Part shown: in pieces, positions 36,967 to 45,077 of the stretch
Numbering within the stretch: the stretch's first letter is position 1
Layout: every line of letters begins with the position of its first letter
Origin: Sandaracinus sp.
GTDB taxonomy: Bacteria; Myxococcota_A; Polyangia; Polyangiales; Houyiibacteriaceae
Direction: 5' to 3'
DNA length: 64,000 nt
NCBI GenBank assembly: GCA_002699025.1
Contig: PABA01000110.1
Location: 1-64,000, forward strand
Made by a program: the position numbers and the translations under genes
The notes under the pieces: generated by a model
Seen by the model: only the letters and a program-made list of their open reading frames with translations
Told to the model about the DNA's origin: nothing
The model's database searches: none

Positions 36967-37467
36967 TCACTCCGTCAAGAGCCCCACCGCGATCGCCACC
37001 GCCAGCAGCGAGAAGATGATGGCCACGAAGACCAGGCCGCCCTTCTCGGAGACCTGCTCGATCTCGGGCTCGGGGCCGGCGGGGGCGTTCCGCTCCTTAC
37101 GCCGTGCGCGCTTCGGCCGGCGCGGCTCCGGGTTCGGGTCGGCCTCCTCGGCGGCCGCCGCCTCGTCGTCGTCGTCGTCGTCGTCCTCGTCGTCTTCGTC
37201 GATCTCGTCGTCGGTCTCGTCCGACTCGTCGTCGGCGGTGTCGTCGGACTCCTCGTCCTCCTCCGCGCCTTCGGGCTCGCCCGCGTCGCCCTCGGGCTCG
37301 TCCGCGGCTCCGGCGGAGACCTGCTCTTCTTCTTCTTCCTCGGTCTCCTCGGCGGCGTCCTCTGCGCCGGTCGCCGCGCCCTTCGCCTTCTCCGCGGCCT
37401 CGGCGGGATCGACGCGGCGCGCCTTCCGCTTCTTCCCGCCCTTCTTCTTCTTCTTGCCCTTCGCCAT
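36967..37467 (-). CDS. Acidic tail-anchored protein with Lys-rich N-terminus
   Basis: A 166-residue protein of unknown function. A Lys-rich start (AKGKKKKKGGKKRKARR) precedes a very acidic middle (long Asp/Glu runs, about 45-110), a short basic patch (RRPKRARRKER) and one C-terminal transmembrane helix (GGLVFVAIIFSLLAVAIAVGLL). This charge pattern suggests an unstructured cytoplasmic arm tethered to the membrane. It is divergent from RidA (147-nt spacer) and precedes the DUF697 gene. No family was recognised. Confidence 0.78.
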   Translation of the reverse strand: MAKGKKKKKGGKKRKARRVDPAEAAEKAKGAATGAEDAAEETEEEEEEQVSAGAADEPEGDAGEPEGAEEDEESDDTADDESDETDDEIDEDDEDDDDDDDEAAAAEEADPNPEPRRPKRARRKERNAPAGPEPEIEQVSEKGGLVFVAIIFSLLAVAIAVGLLTE

Positions 37468-37614
37468 GACACCCCCCGTAGCACAGCCGCCCCCCCGGCG
37501 CAGGACGCCCCCGACCCGCATGACGCCGCCGGAGGCGGCGCCGAGGGCCCGCCGAGCCCGCGCCGCGCGGATCCGCACGGCGCCCGGCCCCCGCACCCGA
37601 TAGGGTCCCGCGCC

Positions 37615-38034
37615 ATGCCCACCATCGTGAACCCCGACACGCTGGCGCCCCCCCGCGGCTACTCGAACGGTCTCCTCTACGGCCCCGGCCGCGTCCTCTT
37701 CGTCGCCGGCCAGATCGGCTGGGACCGCGAGGGCCAGCTCGCCGGCGAGGGCTTCGCCGAGCAGTTCGCCCAGGCCCTGCGCAACGTCCTCGACGTCGTG
37801 CGCGCCGCCGGCGGCCGCCCCGAGAGCATCGGGCGCTTCACCATCTACGTCACCGACAAGAAGGCCTACCTGGCCGCCGCCAAGGCCATCGGCGCCACCT
37901 ACCGCGAGCTCATGGGCCGGCACTATCCGGCCATGGCCCTGGTGCAGGTCGCCGACCTCCTCGAGGAGGGCGCCCTGGTCGAGATCGAGGCGACGGCCGT
38001 CCTCGAGGAGAACGCGGAGAGCGACGATGCGTGA
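37615..38034 (+). CDS. RidA family reactive-imine deaminase
   Basis: A 139-residue YjgF/RidA-fold protein. It keeps FVAGQIGWDREGQ, FTIYVTDKKAY and MALVQVADLLEEGALVEIEATAV, the last of which normally holds the key Glu of the trimer site. RidA proteins hydrolyse reactive imine/enamine intermediates; some members lack the catalytic Arg. The usual RNPVPEAR-type Arg motif is not obvious here, so the substrate may differ. The gene overlaps the next (enoyl-CoA hydratase) by 8 nt, so it is the first gene of the 37615-40005 operon. In known aminobenzoyl-CoA clusters a RidA gene sits at this place. Confidence 0.9.
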   Translation: MPTIVNPDTLAPPRGYSNGLLYGPGRVLFVAGQIGWDREGQLAGEGFAEQFAQALRNVLDVVRAAGGRPESIGRFTIYVTDKKAYLAAAKAIGATYRELMGRHYPAMALVQVADLLEEGALVEIEATAVLEENAESDDA

Positions 38035-38827
38035 GACGAAGAGCTTCCTCAGCGCGGTGGACGACGACGGCGTCTGCACCGTCACCCTCAACCGCCCGAA
38101 GCGCATCAACTCGCTGACCTTCGAGGTCTATGCGGAGCTACGCGACTTCTTCCGCCACCTGAAGGAGGACGCCCCCGAGGTGCGCGCGGTCGTGCTCCGC
38201 GGCGAGGGTCCGAAGGGGTTCTGCTCCGGCGGCGACCAGCACGACATCATCGCCGAGCTCTTCTCGCGCGACATGCAGGGCCTACTCGAGTTCACGCGCA
38301 TGACCGGCGCGCTCGTCCACGCCATCCGCACGACCCGCCCGCCCGTCGTCGCGGCGCTCCATGGCGTCGTCTGCGGCGCCGGCGCGGTCATGGCCGCCGC
38401 CTGCGACATCCGCATCGCCGCGCCCGACACGCGCATCGCTTACCTCTTCCCGAAGGTCGGCCTGAGCGGCGCGGACATGGGCGCCGCCTACTTGCTGCCG
38501 CGCCTCGTCGGCGTCGGCCGCGCGAGCGAGATCCTCCTCACCGGCGACTGGGTCGACGCCGAGCGCGCCGAGCGCATCGGCCTCGTGAACCGCGTCGTCC
38601 CCGCCGAGGCGCTCCGCGAGGAGGCCGACGCCTTCGCCCGCCGCCTCGCCAAGGGCCCGGCCTTCGCCCTCGCCATGACCAAGCGCATGATCGAGTACGA
38701 GGGGCACGTCGACTTCACGACCGCCATCGAGGCCGAGGCGCAGGCGCAGGCCGTCTGCATGGAGCATCCGGACTTCCTCGAGGCGCACGAGGCGTGGAAG
38801 GAAAAGCGCGACCCGAGGTTCAAGTGA
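38027..38827 (+). CDS. Enoyl-CoA hydratase family protein
   Basis: A 266-residue crotonase-fold protein. LNRPKRINSLTFEV and GFCSGGDQHDI are the family segments. The second oxyanion strand reads HGVVCGAGAVMAAACDIRIA, with Val in place of the classical first Glu, and the next region is LFPKVGLSGADMGAAYLLPRLVG, with Lys for the second Glu and an Asp nearby. The Asp-based pattern is known in some isomerases and lyases, so the chemistry may not be simple hydration. It overlaps RidA upstream by 8 nt and the dehydrogenase downstream by 4 nt. Confidence 0.88.
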   Translation: MRETKSFLSAVDDDGVCTVTLNRPKRINSLTFEVYAELRDFFRHLKEDAPEVRAVVLRGEGPKGFCSGGDQHDIIAELFSRDMQGLLEFTRMTGALVHAIRTTRPPVVAALHGVVCGAGAVMAAACDIRIAAPDTRIAYLFPKVGLSGADMGAAYLLPRLVGVGRASEILLTGDWVDAERAERIGLVNRVVPAEALREEADAFARRLAKGPAFALAMTKRMIEYEGHVDFTTAIEAEAQAQAVCMEHPDFLEAHEAWKEKRDPRFK

Positions 38828-40005
38828 GGGAGCTCGCGAGCCCGCCGGTCGAGCGGGCCTTCGTCGACGAGGCGCTCCTCGAGGCCGCCTGGGAGCCGGC
38901 CGGAGCCCTCGTCGAGGAGGCCCGCGCCACCGAGGAGGCCGCCGCGAACGCCGGCGAAGCCCTCCGCGCGCTCGTGCGCCTCTACGGCGAGCGGGGCCTC
39001 CTCCGCCTGGTCACCACCGAGGCCTTCGGTGGCGCCGCCGCGGCCGTCTCGAGCCGGGCCCTCTGCCTCGTGCGCGAGCGCCTCGGTCATGCGTCGCCCC
39101 TCTGCGAGCTCGCCTTCGCCATGCAGGGGCTCGGCAGCTACCCGATGACGCACGCCGCCCTCGAGCTCGGCACCCCCGCCGCGGCCGAGCTCTACCTGCC
39201 GCGCGTCGTCTCGGGCGAGGCCGTCGCCGCCTTCGCGCTCACCGAGCCCGGCGCCGGGACCGACCTCGGCGGCATCGTCACGACCGCGCGCCGCGAGGGC
39301 GACGAGTACGTCCTCGACGGCGAGAAGATCTACATCTCCAACGCCGGCGTCGCCGACGTCTACGTGGTCTTCGCGGCCACCGCCCCGCCGGGCGAGCGCC
39401 GCCGCCTCAGCGCCTTCGCCGTGCCCGCCGACGCCGCGGGCCTCGAGACGGCGCCCCAGCCCGTGCTCGGCGGCCACCCCATCGGGCGCGTGCTCCTCGA
39501 CGGGGTCCGCGTGCCGGCCGCCATGCGCCTCGGCGAGGAGGGCCGCGGGCTCGGCCTCGCGCTCGCCACGCTCCACCGCTTCCGGCCCACCGTCGGCGCC
39601 GCCGCCCTGGGCTTCGCGCAGCGGGCCCTCGACGAGTCCGTCGCGCACGTGAAGCGCCGCGAGCAGTTCGGGGCGCCGCTCGCCGAGCTCCCGCTCGTGC
39701 AGGCGCGGCTCGCGGACATGGCCTGCGAGCTCGAGGCCGCGCGCCTGCTCGTCTACCGGGCCGCCGCGACCCTCGACGCCGGGGAGGAGCGCGGGGCCGT
39801 GGCCCGCACCGGCTCGATGGCGAAGCTCGTCGCGACCGAGGCCGCGCAGCGGGTCATCGACTCGGCGGTGCAGCTCCACGGCGGGAGCGGCGTGGACACG
39901 CGCGGCGTCGTCGCGCGGCTCTACGAAGAGGTGCGGGCGCTCCGGATCTACGAGGGCACGAACGACGTGCAGAAGCTGCTGATCGCCCGCGAGCTCTTGA
40001 AGTAG
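38824..40005 (+). CDS. Acyl-CoA dehydrogenase
   Basis: A 393-residue flavoenzyme that desaturates an acyl-CoA. The family signatures AFALTEPGAGTDLGG (near 140) and SVAHVKRREQFGAPLAELPLVQ are seen, and the C-terminal RIYEGTNDVQKLLIARELLK carries the expected Glu-Gly-Thr/Asp pattern near the active site. The GTG start at 38824 overlaps the preceding stop (GTGA), so translation is coupled. It probably acts on the product of the RidA/hydratase genes. The electron acceptor (ETF) is not encoded nearby. Confidence 0.93.
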   Translation: MRELASPPVERAFVDEALLEAAWEPAGALVEEARATEEAAANAGEALRALVRLYGERGLLRLVTTEAFGGAAAAVSSRALCLVRERLGHASPLCELAFAMQGLGSYPMTHAALELGTPAAAELYLPRVVSGEAVAAFALTEPGAGTDLGGIVTTARREGDEYVLDGEKIYISNAGVADVYVVFAATAPPGERRRLSAFAVPADAAGLETAPQPVLGGHPIGRVLLDGVRVPAAMRLGEEGRGLGLALATLHRFRPTVGAAALGFAQRALDESVAHVKRREQFGAPLAELPLVQARLADMACELEAARLLVYRAAATLDAGEERGAVARTGSMAKLVATEAAQRVIDSAVQLHGGSGVDTRGVVARLYEEVRALRIYEGTNDVQKLLIARELLK

Positions 40006-40108
40006 CGCCGGTCGAGGCCGGGCGCGGGCTCGGGTCGTGACGCGGCTCGTCGCCCGCGCCGTACGGGCCCCGGCGCCCGCGCGCAGCGCGGCGGGTCGCG
40101 GTGAAGGC

Positions 40109-41284
40109 TCAGCGGCCGTCGAGGGGGCGCAGGCCGAGCTCGTCGAGGGCGAAGACGGCGGCGCTGATCGGGTGCGGCGCCTTGCGGAAGGCGTCCTCGA
40201 CCTGCTCCTGGAAGACGCCGACGGTCCAGGGCGTGAACGTCGCCGCGAGGAGCGTGTCGCGATGCGGCGCGGCGACCACGAGCGGATCCTCGAGCTCGGC
40301 CCGGAGCACGCGGTGGAGCGTCGGGAGGAGCAGGCGGGCGGCGTCGAGGCCGTCGCCGGTCTTGCCGACCACGAAGGCGCCGTCGTCGCCCTCGACGTGG
40401 GCGAAGCGGCACTGCTGCGAGCGCCGCGCGAGGTTGCGGATGGCCTCGGCGCGCACGGCGCCGCCCTCCGCGCGCCAGGCGTCGACCTCGTCCCGGCGGA
40501 CGTAGCGGGCCCGCCCGGGGTAGGCGAGCTGGAGCGCGACCTTCACGTCGGCGCCGAGCGGCGCGAGGTAGAGCTCGCCGCGGGCGTCGCTCTCGGGGAG
40601 GCCGTCGAGGAAGCTCGGGCCGACGAGGCGCGGGAGCAGGCGCGGGGCGGCCTCCTCCCAGGGGAGGCGCTCGGCGTCCTCGCGGCGCAGCATGCGCGCC
40701 ATCTTCGCGGCGGCCTGGTGGACGGCGTCGAAGCCCTGGTCGCCGGTGGCCTCGGCGACGCGCTGGAGGTCGACGATGGCGCCGTCGTCGAGGGTCACCT
40801 CGTAGCCGAAGCGCTCGAGGATGCGCGCCCCGGGGACCTCGTCGGCGAGGGCGAGGGCGAAGCCGCGGACGACCCGGCCCACGGGCCCCTCGCCGCGCGC
40901 CTCGGCCTCGGCCTGGCGGATGCGCTCGGCGAGGGCGTCGCAGGGCTCGTCCGCGTCGAGGGCGTCGTCGATGGCGGCGAAGGGGTCGAAGAAGCCGTGG
41001 TCGCCGAGGAGCACGCGGTGGGCGCGCTCGCGGACGACGTGGCGGCCGCCGAGGACGTCGGCGAGGACGAGGCCGAGGAGCGCGCCGGCGCCCTCGAGGA
41101 AGCGGTCGTCGTCCTCGTCGGCGGCGTCCGTCTCGTGGGCGAAGAGGTCGACCTGGTCGGCGAGGAAGGCGATGGCCTCCTCCCCGCGCGGCAGCTCCCC
41201 TTCGCCGCGCCAGGCCCAGAAGGCGCGGGCGGCCTCGACGAAGGGCCCGCCGCGCTCGCGGATGGCGTCGAGCCAGTCGGCCAT
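40109..41284 (-). CDS. Hypothetical protein (weak DUF1444-like C-terminus)
   Basis: A 391-residue protein I cannot firmly assign. The N-terminal half is helical and rich in Asp/Glu (HETDAADEDDDRFLEG), and the C-terminal half (about 230-390) has AFVVGKTGDGLDAARLLLPTLHRVL, which faintly recalls DUF1444/YtpQ. No signal or transmembrane helix is evident. It converges on the acyl-CoA dehydrogenase gene (103-nt spacer) and lies downstream of the creatininase gene on the same strand, with a 223-nt spacer holding a 13-bp triplet repeat (41395-41433). Confidence 0.72.
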   Translation of the reverse strand: MADWLDAIRERGGPFVEAARAFWAWRGEGELPRGEEAIAFLADQVDLFAHETDAADEDDDRFLEGAGALLGLVLADVLGGRHVVRERAHRVLLGDHGFFDPFAAIDDALDADEPCDALAERIRQAEAEARGEGPVGRVVRGFALALADEVPGARILERFGYEVTLDDGAIVDLQRVAEATGDQGFDAVHQAAAKMARMLRREDAERLPWEEAAPRLLPRLVGPSFLDGLPESDARGELYLAPLGADVKVALQLAYPGRARYVRRDEVDAWRAEGGAVRAEAIRNLARRSQQCRFAHVEGDDGAFVVGKTGDGLDAARLLLPTLHRVLRAELEDPLVVAAPHRDTLLAATFTPWTVGVFQEQVEDAFRKAPHPISAAVFALDELGLRPLDGR

Positions 41285-41394
41285 GGGCGCGAGGATACCA
41301 TCGCCGCGGCGCCCGCTTCGCGTCGTCGCGGCGCTCCGCTCTCGTTCGGTCATGCGGGAGCCGGCGCCGTGGGGAGGAGTCGGCGCGGCGCGGA

Positions 41395-41433
41395 GCCGCC
41401 GAATCGAGCCGCCGAACCGAGCCGCCGAACCGA
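41395..41433 (+). repeat. 13-bp tandem repeat, three copies
   Basis: Three units GCCGCCGAACCGA (first has T for C at position 11) lie at 41395-41407, 41408-41420 and 41421-41433. The array is about 75 nt after the minus-strand creatininase stop codon. No gene is seen in the rest of this 223-nt spacer. Confidence 0.8.
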
Positions 41434-41507
41434 GCGAGCGTCCGCGCCGACGCGGCGGGGGGCCACGACCGGCTTCGCGCTCGGCGAAGGGGCGGCTCGG
41501 GCGCCGC

Positions 41508-42269
41508 TCAGCCTTCGAGCAGCTCCTCGGCGGCGGTCGCGTAGATGTCCGCGAGCACATCGTGGAGCGCGTTCCCCTCCGCCTCGGTCGCGTCGGCGGG
41601 CCAGCCGAAGTAGGCCTCCGGGCCGCCGGACTCCTCGAAGCTCTCCTTGCCGTCGCGGATGGCGACGCTGAGCGAGCTCGGGTTCGGCGCCAGCTTCTCG
41701 GCGATGGTCCGCCGCACGAGGAAGGGCTCGGCGGCCATCACCAGGCTCGTCTCGTAGCGCCCGGCGTGGCAGGCGCCGCTCTTGAACTCGTCGCCGAGCC
41801 GGAGCGCGTGCGGTTTGCGCGTCACGTCCGGGAAGGCGACCCGGGCGCCGCCCTCGCGCGCGGCCTCCATCCCCTCGCGCAGCGCCTGCAGGTTCCCCGG
41901 CTCGAGGTGCGCGTTGCAGATCACGACCGCCGCGAAGCCCGCCCGCTCGGCGCCGAGGATCACGTCGCGCACCATCGCCCGCGCGGTGTCGAGCGGCAGC
42001 GAGATGGTCCCCCCGAAGCCCGCCGCGAACTCGGTCACGGCGTAGGCGAGCGGCGGGAGCACGGCGGCGGCCCGCCCCTTCCCGCGCAGCCGTCGCACGG
42101 CCCGCTCGGCCGAGGTGCGCGAGATGATCACGTCCGTCGAGAGCGGCAGATGGGGCCCGTGCGCCTCCGTGGCGCCGGTCGGGAGGAAGCCGACGGCGCC
42201 CGCGTCCCGCAGCGTGGCCGCCTCGGGGTAGGTCATGTCGGCGAGGTGCAGCGGGAGGTCGCGCTCCAT
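41508..42269 (-). CDS. Creatininase family amidohydrolase
   Basis: A 253-residue protein of the creatininase/MftE fold, metal-dependent hydrolases of small cyclic or amide substrates. Metal ligands are visible in LPTGATEAHGPHLPLSTDVI (about 29-48) and in CHAGRYETSLV, while the usual NGHGGN motif is replaced by CNAHLEPGN, so the substrate site differs. It lies 29 nt after the CoA-ligase gene on the same strand and is likely co-transcribed. A true creatinine substrate is unlikely in this setting. Confidence 0.86.
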   Translation of the reverse strand: MERDLPLHLADMTYPEAATLRDAGAVGFLPTGATEAHGPHLPLSTDVIISRTSAERAVRRLRGKGRAAAVLPPLAYAVTEFAAGFGGTISLPLDTARAMVRDVILGAERAGFAAVVICNAHLEPGNLQALREGMEAAREGGARVAFPDVTRKPHALRLGDEFKSGACHAGRYETSLVMAAEPFLVRRTIAEKLAPNPSSLSVAIRDGKESFEESGGPEAYFGWPADATEAEGNALHDVLADIYATAAEELLEG

Positions 42270-42298
42270 GCGCCGATGCTACCCCATCGGCGCGCGCC

Positions 42299-43852
42299 TC
42301 ACCGGAGCGCGCGGCGCAGGATCTTCCCGCGGTCGTTCCGCGGGAGCGCGTCCACGAAGGCCACCTCCCGCGGGAACTTGTAGCGGGTCAGCCGCGTCTT
42401 GGCGTGCTCCTGGAGCTCCGCCACCAGCGCCTCGCTCGCCTCGAAGCCCTCGCGGAGCGCCACGAAGGCCTTGGGGATGGTCAGCCCGGCGTCGTCGTCC
42501 ACGCCGATGATCGCGCACTCGCGCACGGCCGGGTGCGTCGCCAGGCAGTCCTCGATCTCGAGCGGGCTCACGAACTGGCCGCGCACCTTGAGCATGTCGT
42601 CGTCCCGGCCGGCGTAGAAGAAGTAGCCGTCGGCGTCGCGGCGGAAGAGGTCGGCGGTCACGCACCAGTCGCCGCGGAAGGTCGCGCGGGAGGCGTCCTG
42701 GCGCTGCCAGTAGCAGAGCGCCGTGGAGTCGCCGCGCACCCAGAGCCGGCCGATCTCTCCGTCGGGCACGTCCTGCCCGTCCGGGCCGACCACGCGGGCC
42801 TCGTAGCCCTCCACGATGCGCCCGAGCGAGCCGGGCTTCACGTCGCCGGGGCGGTTCGTGATGTAGATGTGGAACATCTCCGCCGAGCCGATGCCGTCGA
42901 GGATCTCGGCGTCCGGCCAGCGCGCCTTCCAGCGGTGGTAGAGGTCCGGCGGGAGCGCCTCGCCGGCGCTGAGGCAGATGCGCACCGAGGAGAGGTCCGC
43001 GTCCCGCTCCGTGTCGACCATCTGCCGGATCATGGCCGGCACGTTCGTCAGCACGGTCACGCGATGCCGCTCGATGTGGTCGATGAGCCGGTCGGCCGTG
43101 GGCTTGTCCGGGAAGAGCACGATCTTCCCGCCGACGGCGAAGGGGAACATCAGGTTGGTGCCCGTGCCGTAGCCGAAGAAGAGGCGCGAGACGCTGACGA
43201 AGACGTCGTCCTCGTTCAGGCCGAGCACGCCCTTGCCGTAGACCTCCGTGTTGAAGGCAAAGTGGCGGTGGAAGTGGACGGCGCCCTTGGGCTTGCCGGT
43301 CGTGCCACTCGTGAAGAGCCAGCCGGCGATGTCGTCCCTGGAGGTGTCCGCGTTCTCGGCCTCCGGGTCGGCCTCCGCGAGCGCGTCCTCCCAGCGCTCC
43401 CAGCCTTCGGGGCACGCCCCCTCGCCGACCATCAGGCGCACGCGACAGCGCGGGTGCTTCTCCATGAGCGGGCCGAGCCGGTCGAGGGTCTTCGCGTCGG
43501 CGACGACGGCGCGGGCGCGCGTGTAGCCGAGCAGGTAGTCCATGTCGTCGGCCGTGAGCAGGGGGTTGGCCATGCAGAAGACGCCGCCCGCCTTGAGGAT
43601 GCCGAACCAGCACTCGACGAACTCGACGCCGTCGAAGAGCAGCATGAGCACGCGGTCTTCGAGGTCGATGCCGCGCTTCCGGAGCGCGTCGCCGGCCCGG
43701 GTCGCGCGGCGCTGGATCTCGGCGTAGGTGTGCTCTTCGTCGCCGACGGCCACGGCCACCCGGTCGCCCCGCCCCTCCTCGACGCGGGCGTCGAGGTAGT
43801 AGTGCGCGAGGTTGAAGCGTTCCGGGAAGGACGGGAGGTCGGCGGCGCTCAT
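42299..43852 (-). CDS. Benzoate-CoA ligase family protein
   Basis: A 517-residue acyl-adenylate-forming enzyme. The AMP-binding P-loop LFTSGTTGKPKGAVHFHRH is near 180-200, GIGSAEMFHIYITN matches the aryl-CoA ligase group, and RDDDMLKVRGQFVSPLEIE and the C-terminal lysine segment RNDRGKILRRAL are present. The benzoate-CoA ligase type has the GYGTGTNLMFPF segment seen here. It probably activates an aromatic acid to its CoA ester. The neighbouring RidA, hydratase, dehydrogenase and creatininase-like genes suggest an aromatic (possibly 2-aminobenzoate) route; the ring-attacking enzyme is not in the window. Confidence 0.92.
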   Translation of the reverse strand: MSAADLPSFPERFNLAHYYLDARVEEGRGDRVAVAVGDEEHTYAEIQRRATRAGDALRKRGIDLEDRVLMLLFDGVEFVECWFGILKAGGVFCMANPLLTADDMDYLLGYTRARAVVADAKTLDRLGPLMEKHPRCRVRLMVGEGACPEGWERWEDALAEADPEAENADTSRDDIAGWLFTSGTTGKPKGAVHFHRHFAFNTEVYGKGVLGLNEDDVFVSVSRLFFGYGTGTNLMFPFAVGGKIVLFPDKPTADRLIDHIERHRVTVLTNVPAMIRQMVDTERDADLSSVRICLSAGEALPPDLYHRWKARWPDAEILDGIGSAEMFHIYITNRPGDVKPGSLGRIVEGYEARVVGPDGQDVPDGEIGRLWVRGDSTALCYWQRQDASRATFRGDWCVTADLFRRDADGYFFYAGRDDDMLKVRGQFVSPLEIEDCLATHPAVRECAIIGVDDDAGLTIPKAFVALREGFEASEALVAELQEHAKTRLTRYKFPREVAFVDALPRNDRGKILRRALR

Positions 43853-44049
43853 GGGCGGCGAGGGTATGCGCTCGGCCGCGGGCGGTGGGTGAGGGCGCTC
43901 TCAGGGCGCGCCAGCGCTCGGTGCCCGTGCGCGGCGGCGTTCGTACCGTGCGTGCCGGGCCTTCCCCTCGACGTCCGCGCGCGATCCGCTCGAAGAGCCC
44001 CTCGCGCGGGTCGCACGCGGTCCTCGGGCGCCCCTGGCGCGGCGCGTTC

Positions 44050-44766
44050 TCAGGCGCGCGGTCGCCGGTCGGTCTCGGCGGGGAGCTCGGGCGGCCCGTC
44101 GTGCCAGACCAGCTCGCTCTCGTGGAGCGCCGCGAAGATCTCCCCCGTGCGCTCCGTGACCGCCTCGAAGGTCGGCGGCTCCGCCACCTCGGTCGCCAGG
44201 CTGGTCACGCCCTTGTCCGAGATGCCGCAGGGGACGATCAGCCCGAAGTGCGAGAGGTCCGTCGTCACGTTCAGCGCGAAGCCGTGCATCGTGACCCAGC
44301 GGCTGATGCGCACGCCCACGGCGCCGATCTTCCGCGGCCGCGCCCCATGCGCGTCGAGCCAGGTGCCGTTGAAGCCCTCGAGCCGCTCGGCCTCCACGCC
44401 GTGCTCGGCGCAGACGCGGATCATCGTCTCCTCGAGGGAGGCGACGTACTTGCGCACGTCCTGCCGGTCCGGCTTCAGGTCGAGGATCGGGTAGCCGACG
44501 AGCTGCCCCGGCCCGTGGTAGGTCACGTCGCCGCCCCGGCCGATCTCGTGCACCTCGAAGCCGCGCGCCCGGAAGGCCTCCGGCGAGAGGAGCAGGTTCT
44601 TGCCGTCCTTCACGCCCCGCCCGAGCGTGACCACGGGCGGGTGCTCGAGCAGGAGCAGCACGTCCTCGACGGCGCCCGCCTTCCGCGCCTCGACGAGGCG
44701 CTCCTGGAGCGCGAGGGCCTCCGCGTAGCCGACGCGACCGAGGCGATGAGCGTGGAGCCGGCGCAT
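44050..44766 (-). CDS. lipB: Octanoyltransferase
   Basis: A 238-residue LipB that moves octanoate from acyl-carrier protein to lipoyl domains, the first step of lipoate synthesis. The family motif IGRGGDVTYHGPGQLVGYPI (about 83-102) and the catalytic IVPCGISDKGVTSL, with its Cys and Lys, are intact. ATG 44766 matches the family's N-terminus; the open frame upstream crosses the 46-bp repeat array. LipA is not in the window. It lies downstream of the dihydrolipoyl dehydrogenase gene on the same strand, separated by R1 and the 46-bp array. Confidence 0.95.
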   Translation of the reverse strand: MRRLHAHRLGRVGYAEALALQERLVEARKAGAVEDVLLLLEHPPVVTLGRGVKDGKNLLLSPEAFRARGFEVHEIGRGGDVTYHGPGQLVGYPILDLKPDRQDVRKYVASLEETMIRVCAEHGVEAERLEGFNGTWLDAHGARPRKIGAVGVRISRWVTMHGFALNVTTDLSHFGLIVPCGISDKGVTSLATEVAEPPTFEAVTERTGEIFAALHESELVWHDGPPELPAETDRRPRA

Positions 44767-44829
44767 GACGCAGCAATAGGGCAGGGCGCCCCTCCCCGCC
44801 AGCCAGCCCCGAAGATGCCCCGCGACTGC

Positions 44830-45000
44830 GAAGGGGAGGGGGGCCGGCCGCGAACGCGGCGAAGTCACGCCCGGTGAAGGGTCGCGCGCCGGCCGCGAAC
44901 GCGGCCAGGTCACGCCCCGGCGAAGGGTCGCGCGCCGGCCGCGAACGCGGCGAGGTCACGCCCCTGCGAAGGGTCGCGCCCCGGCCGCGACGCGGCGAAG
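44830..45000 (+). repeat. 46-bp tandem repeat, three and a half copies
   Basis: Units with a constant 46-bp step start at 44830, 44876, 44922 and 44968; the last is partial. Each contains GGCCGGCCGCGAACGCGGC-type sequence with internal dyad symmetry. It sits between the lipB start and the R1 element after the lpd stop, so the lipB promoter must lie within or beside it. Confidence 0.9.
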
Positions 45001-45067
45001 AGCGAAGCGAGCGCCGAGGGGCCTGCGGGCCCACTGCCGAGCCCGAATCAGCGAGCGCAGCGGGCGG
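45001..45067 (-). repeat. R1 element, third copy
   Basis: This stretch matches the R1 copies at 1-205: AGCGNAGCGAGCGCCGAGG, then a GC-rich hairpin core GGGCC...GGCCC, then AGCGAGCGNAGCGGGCGG. It ends about 10 nt from the stop of the lpd gene, the same position and orientation as the copy after the 210-2339 lipoprotein gene. Bases that differ in the hairpin arms still allow pairing, which favours a folded RNA role. Confidence 0.75.
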
Positions 45068-45077
45068 AAGCCGCCGT

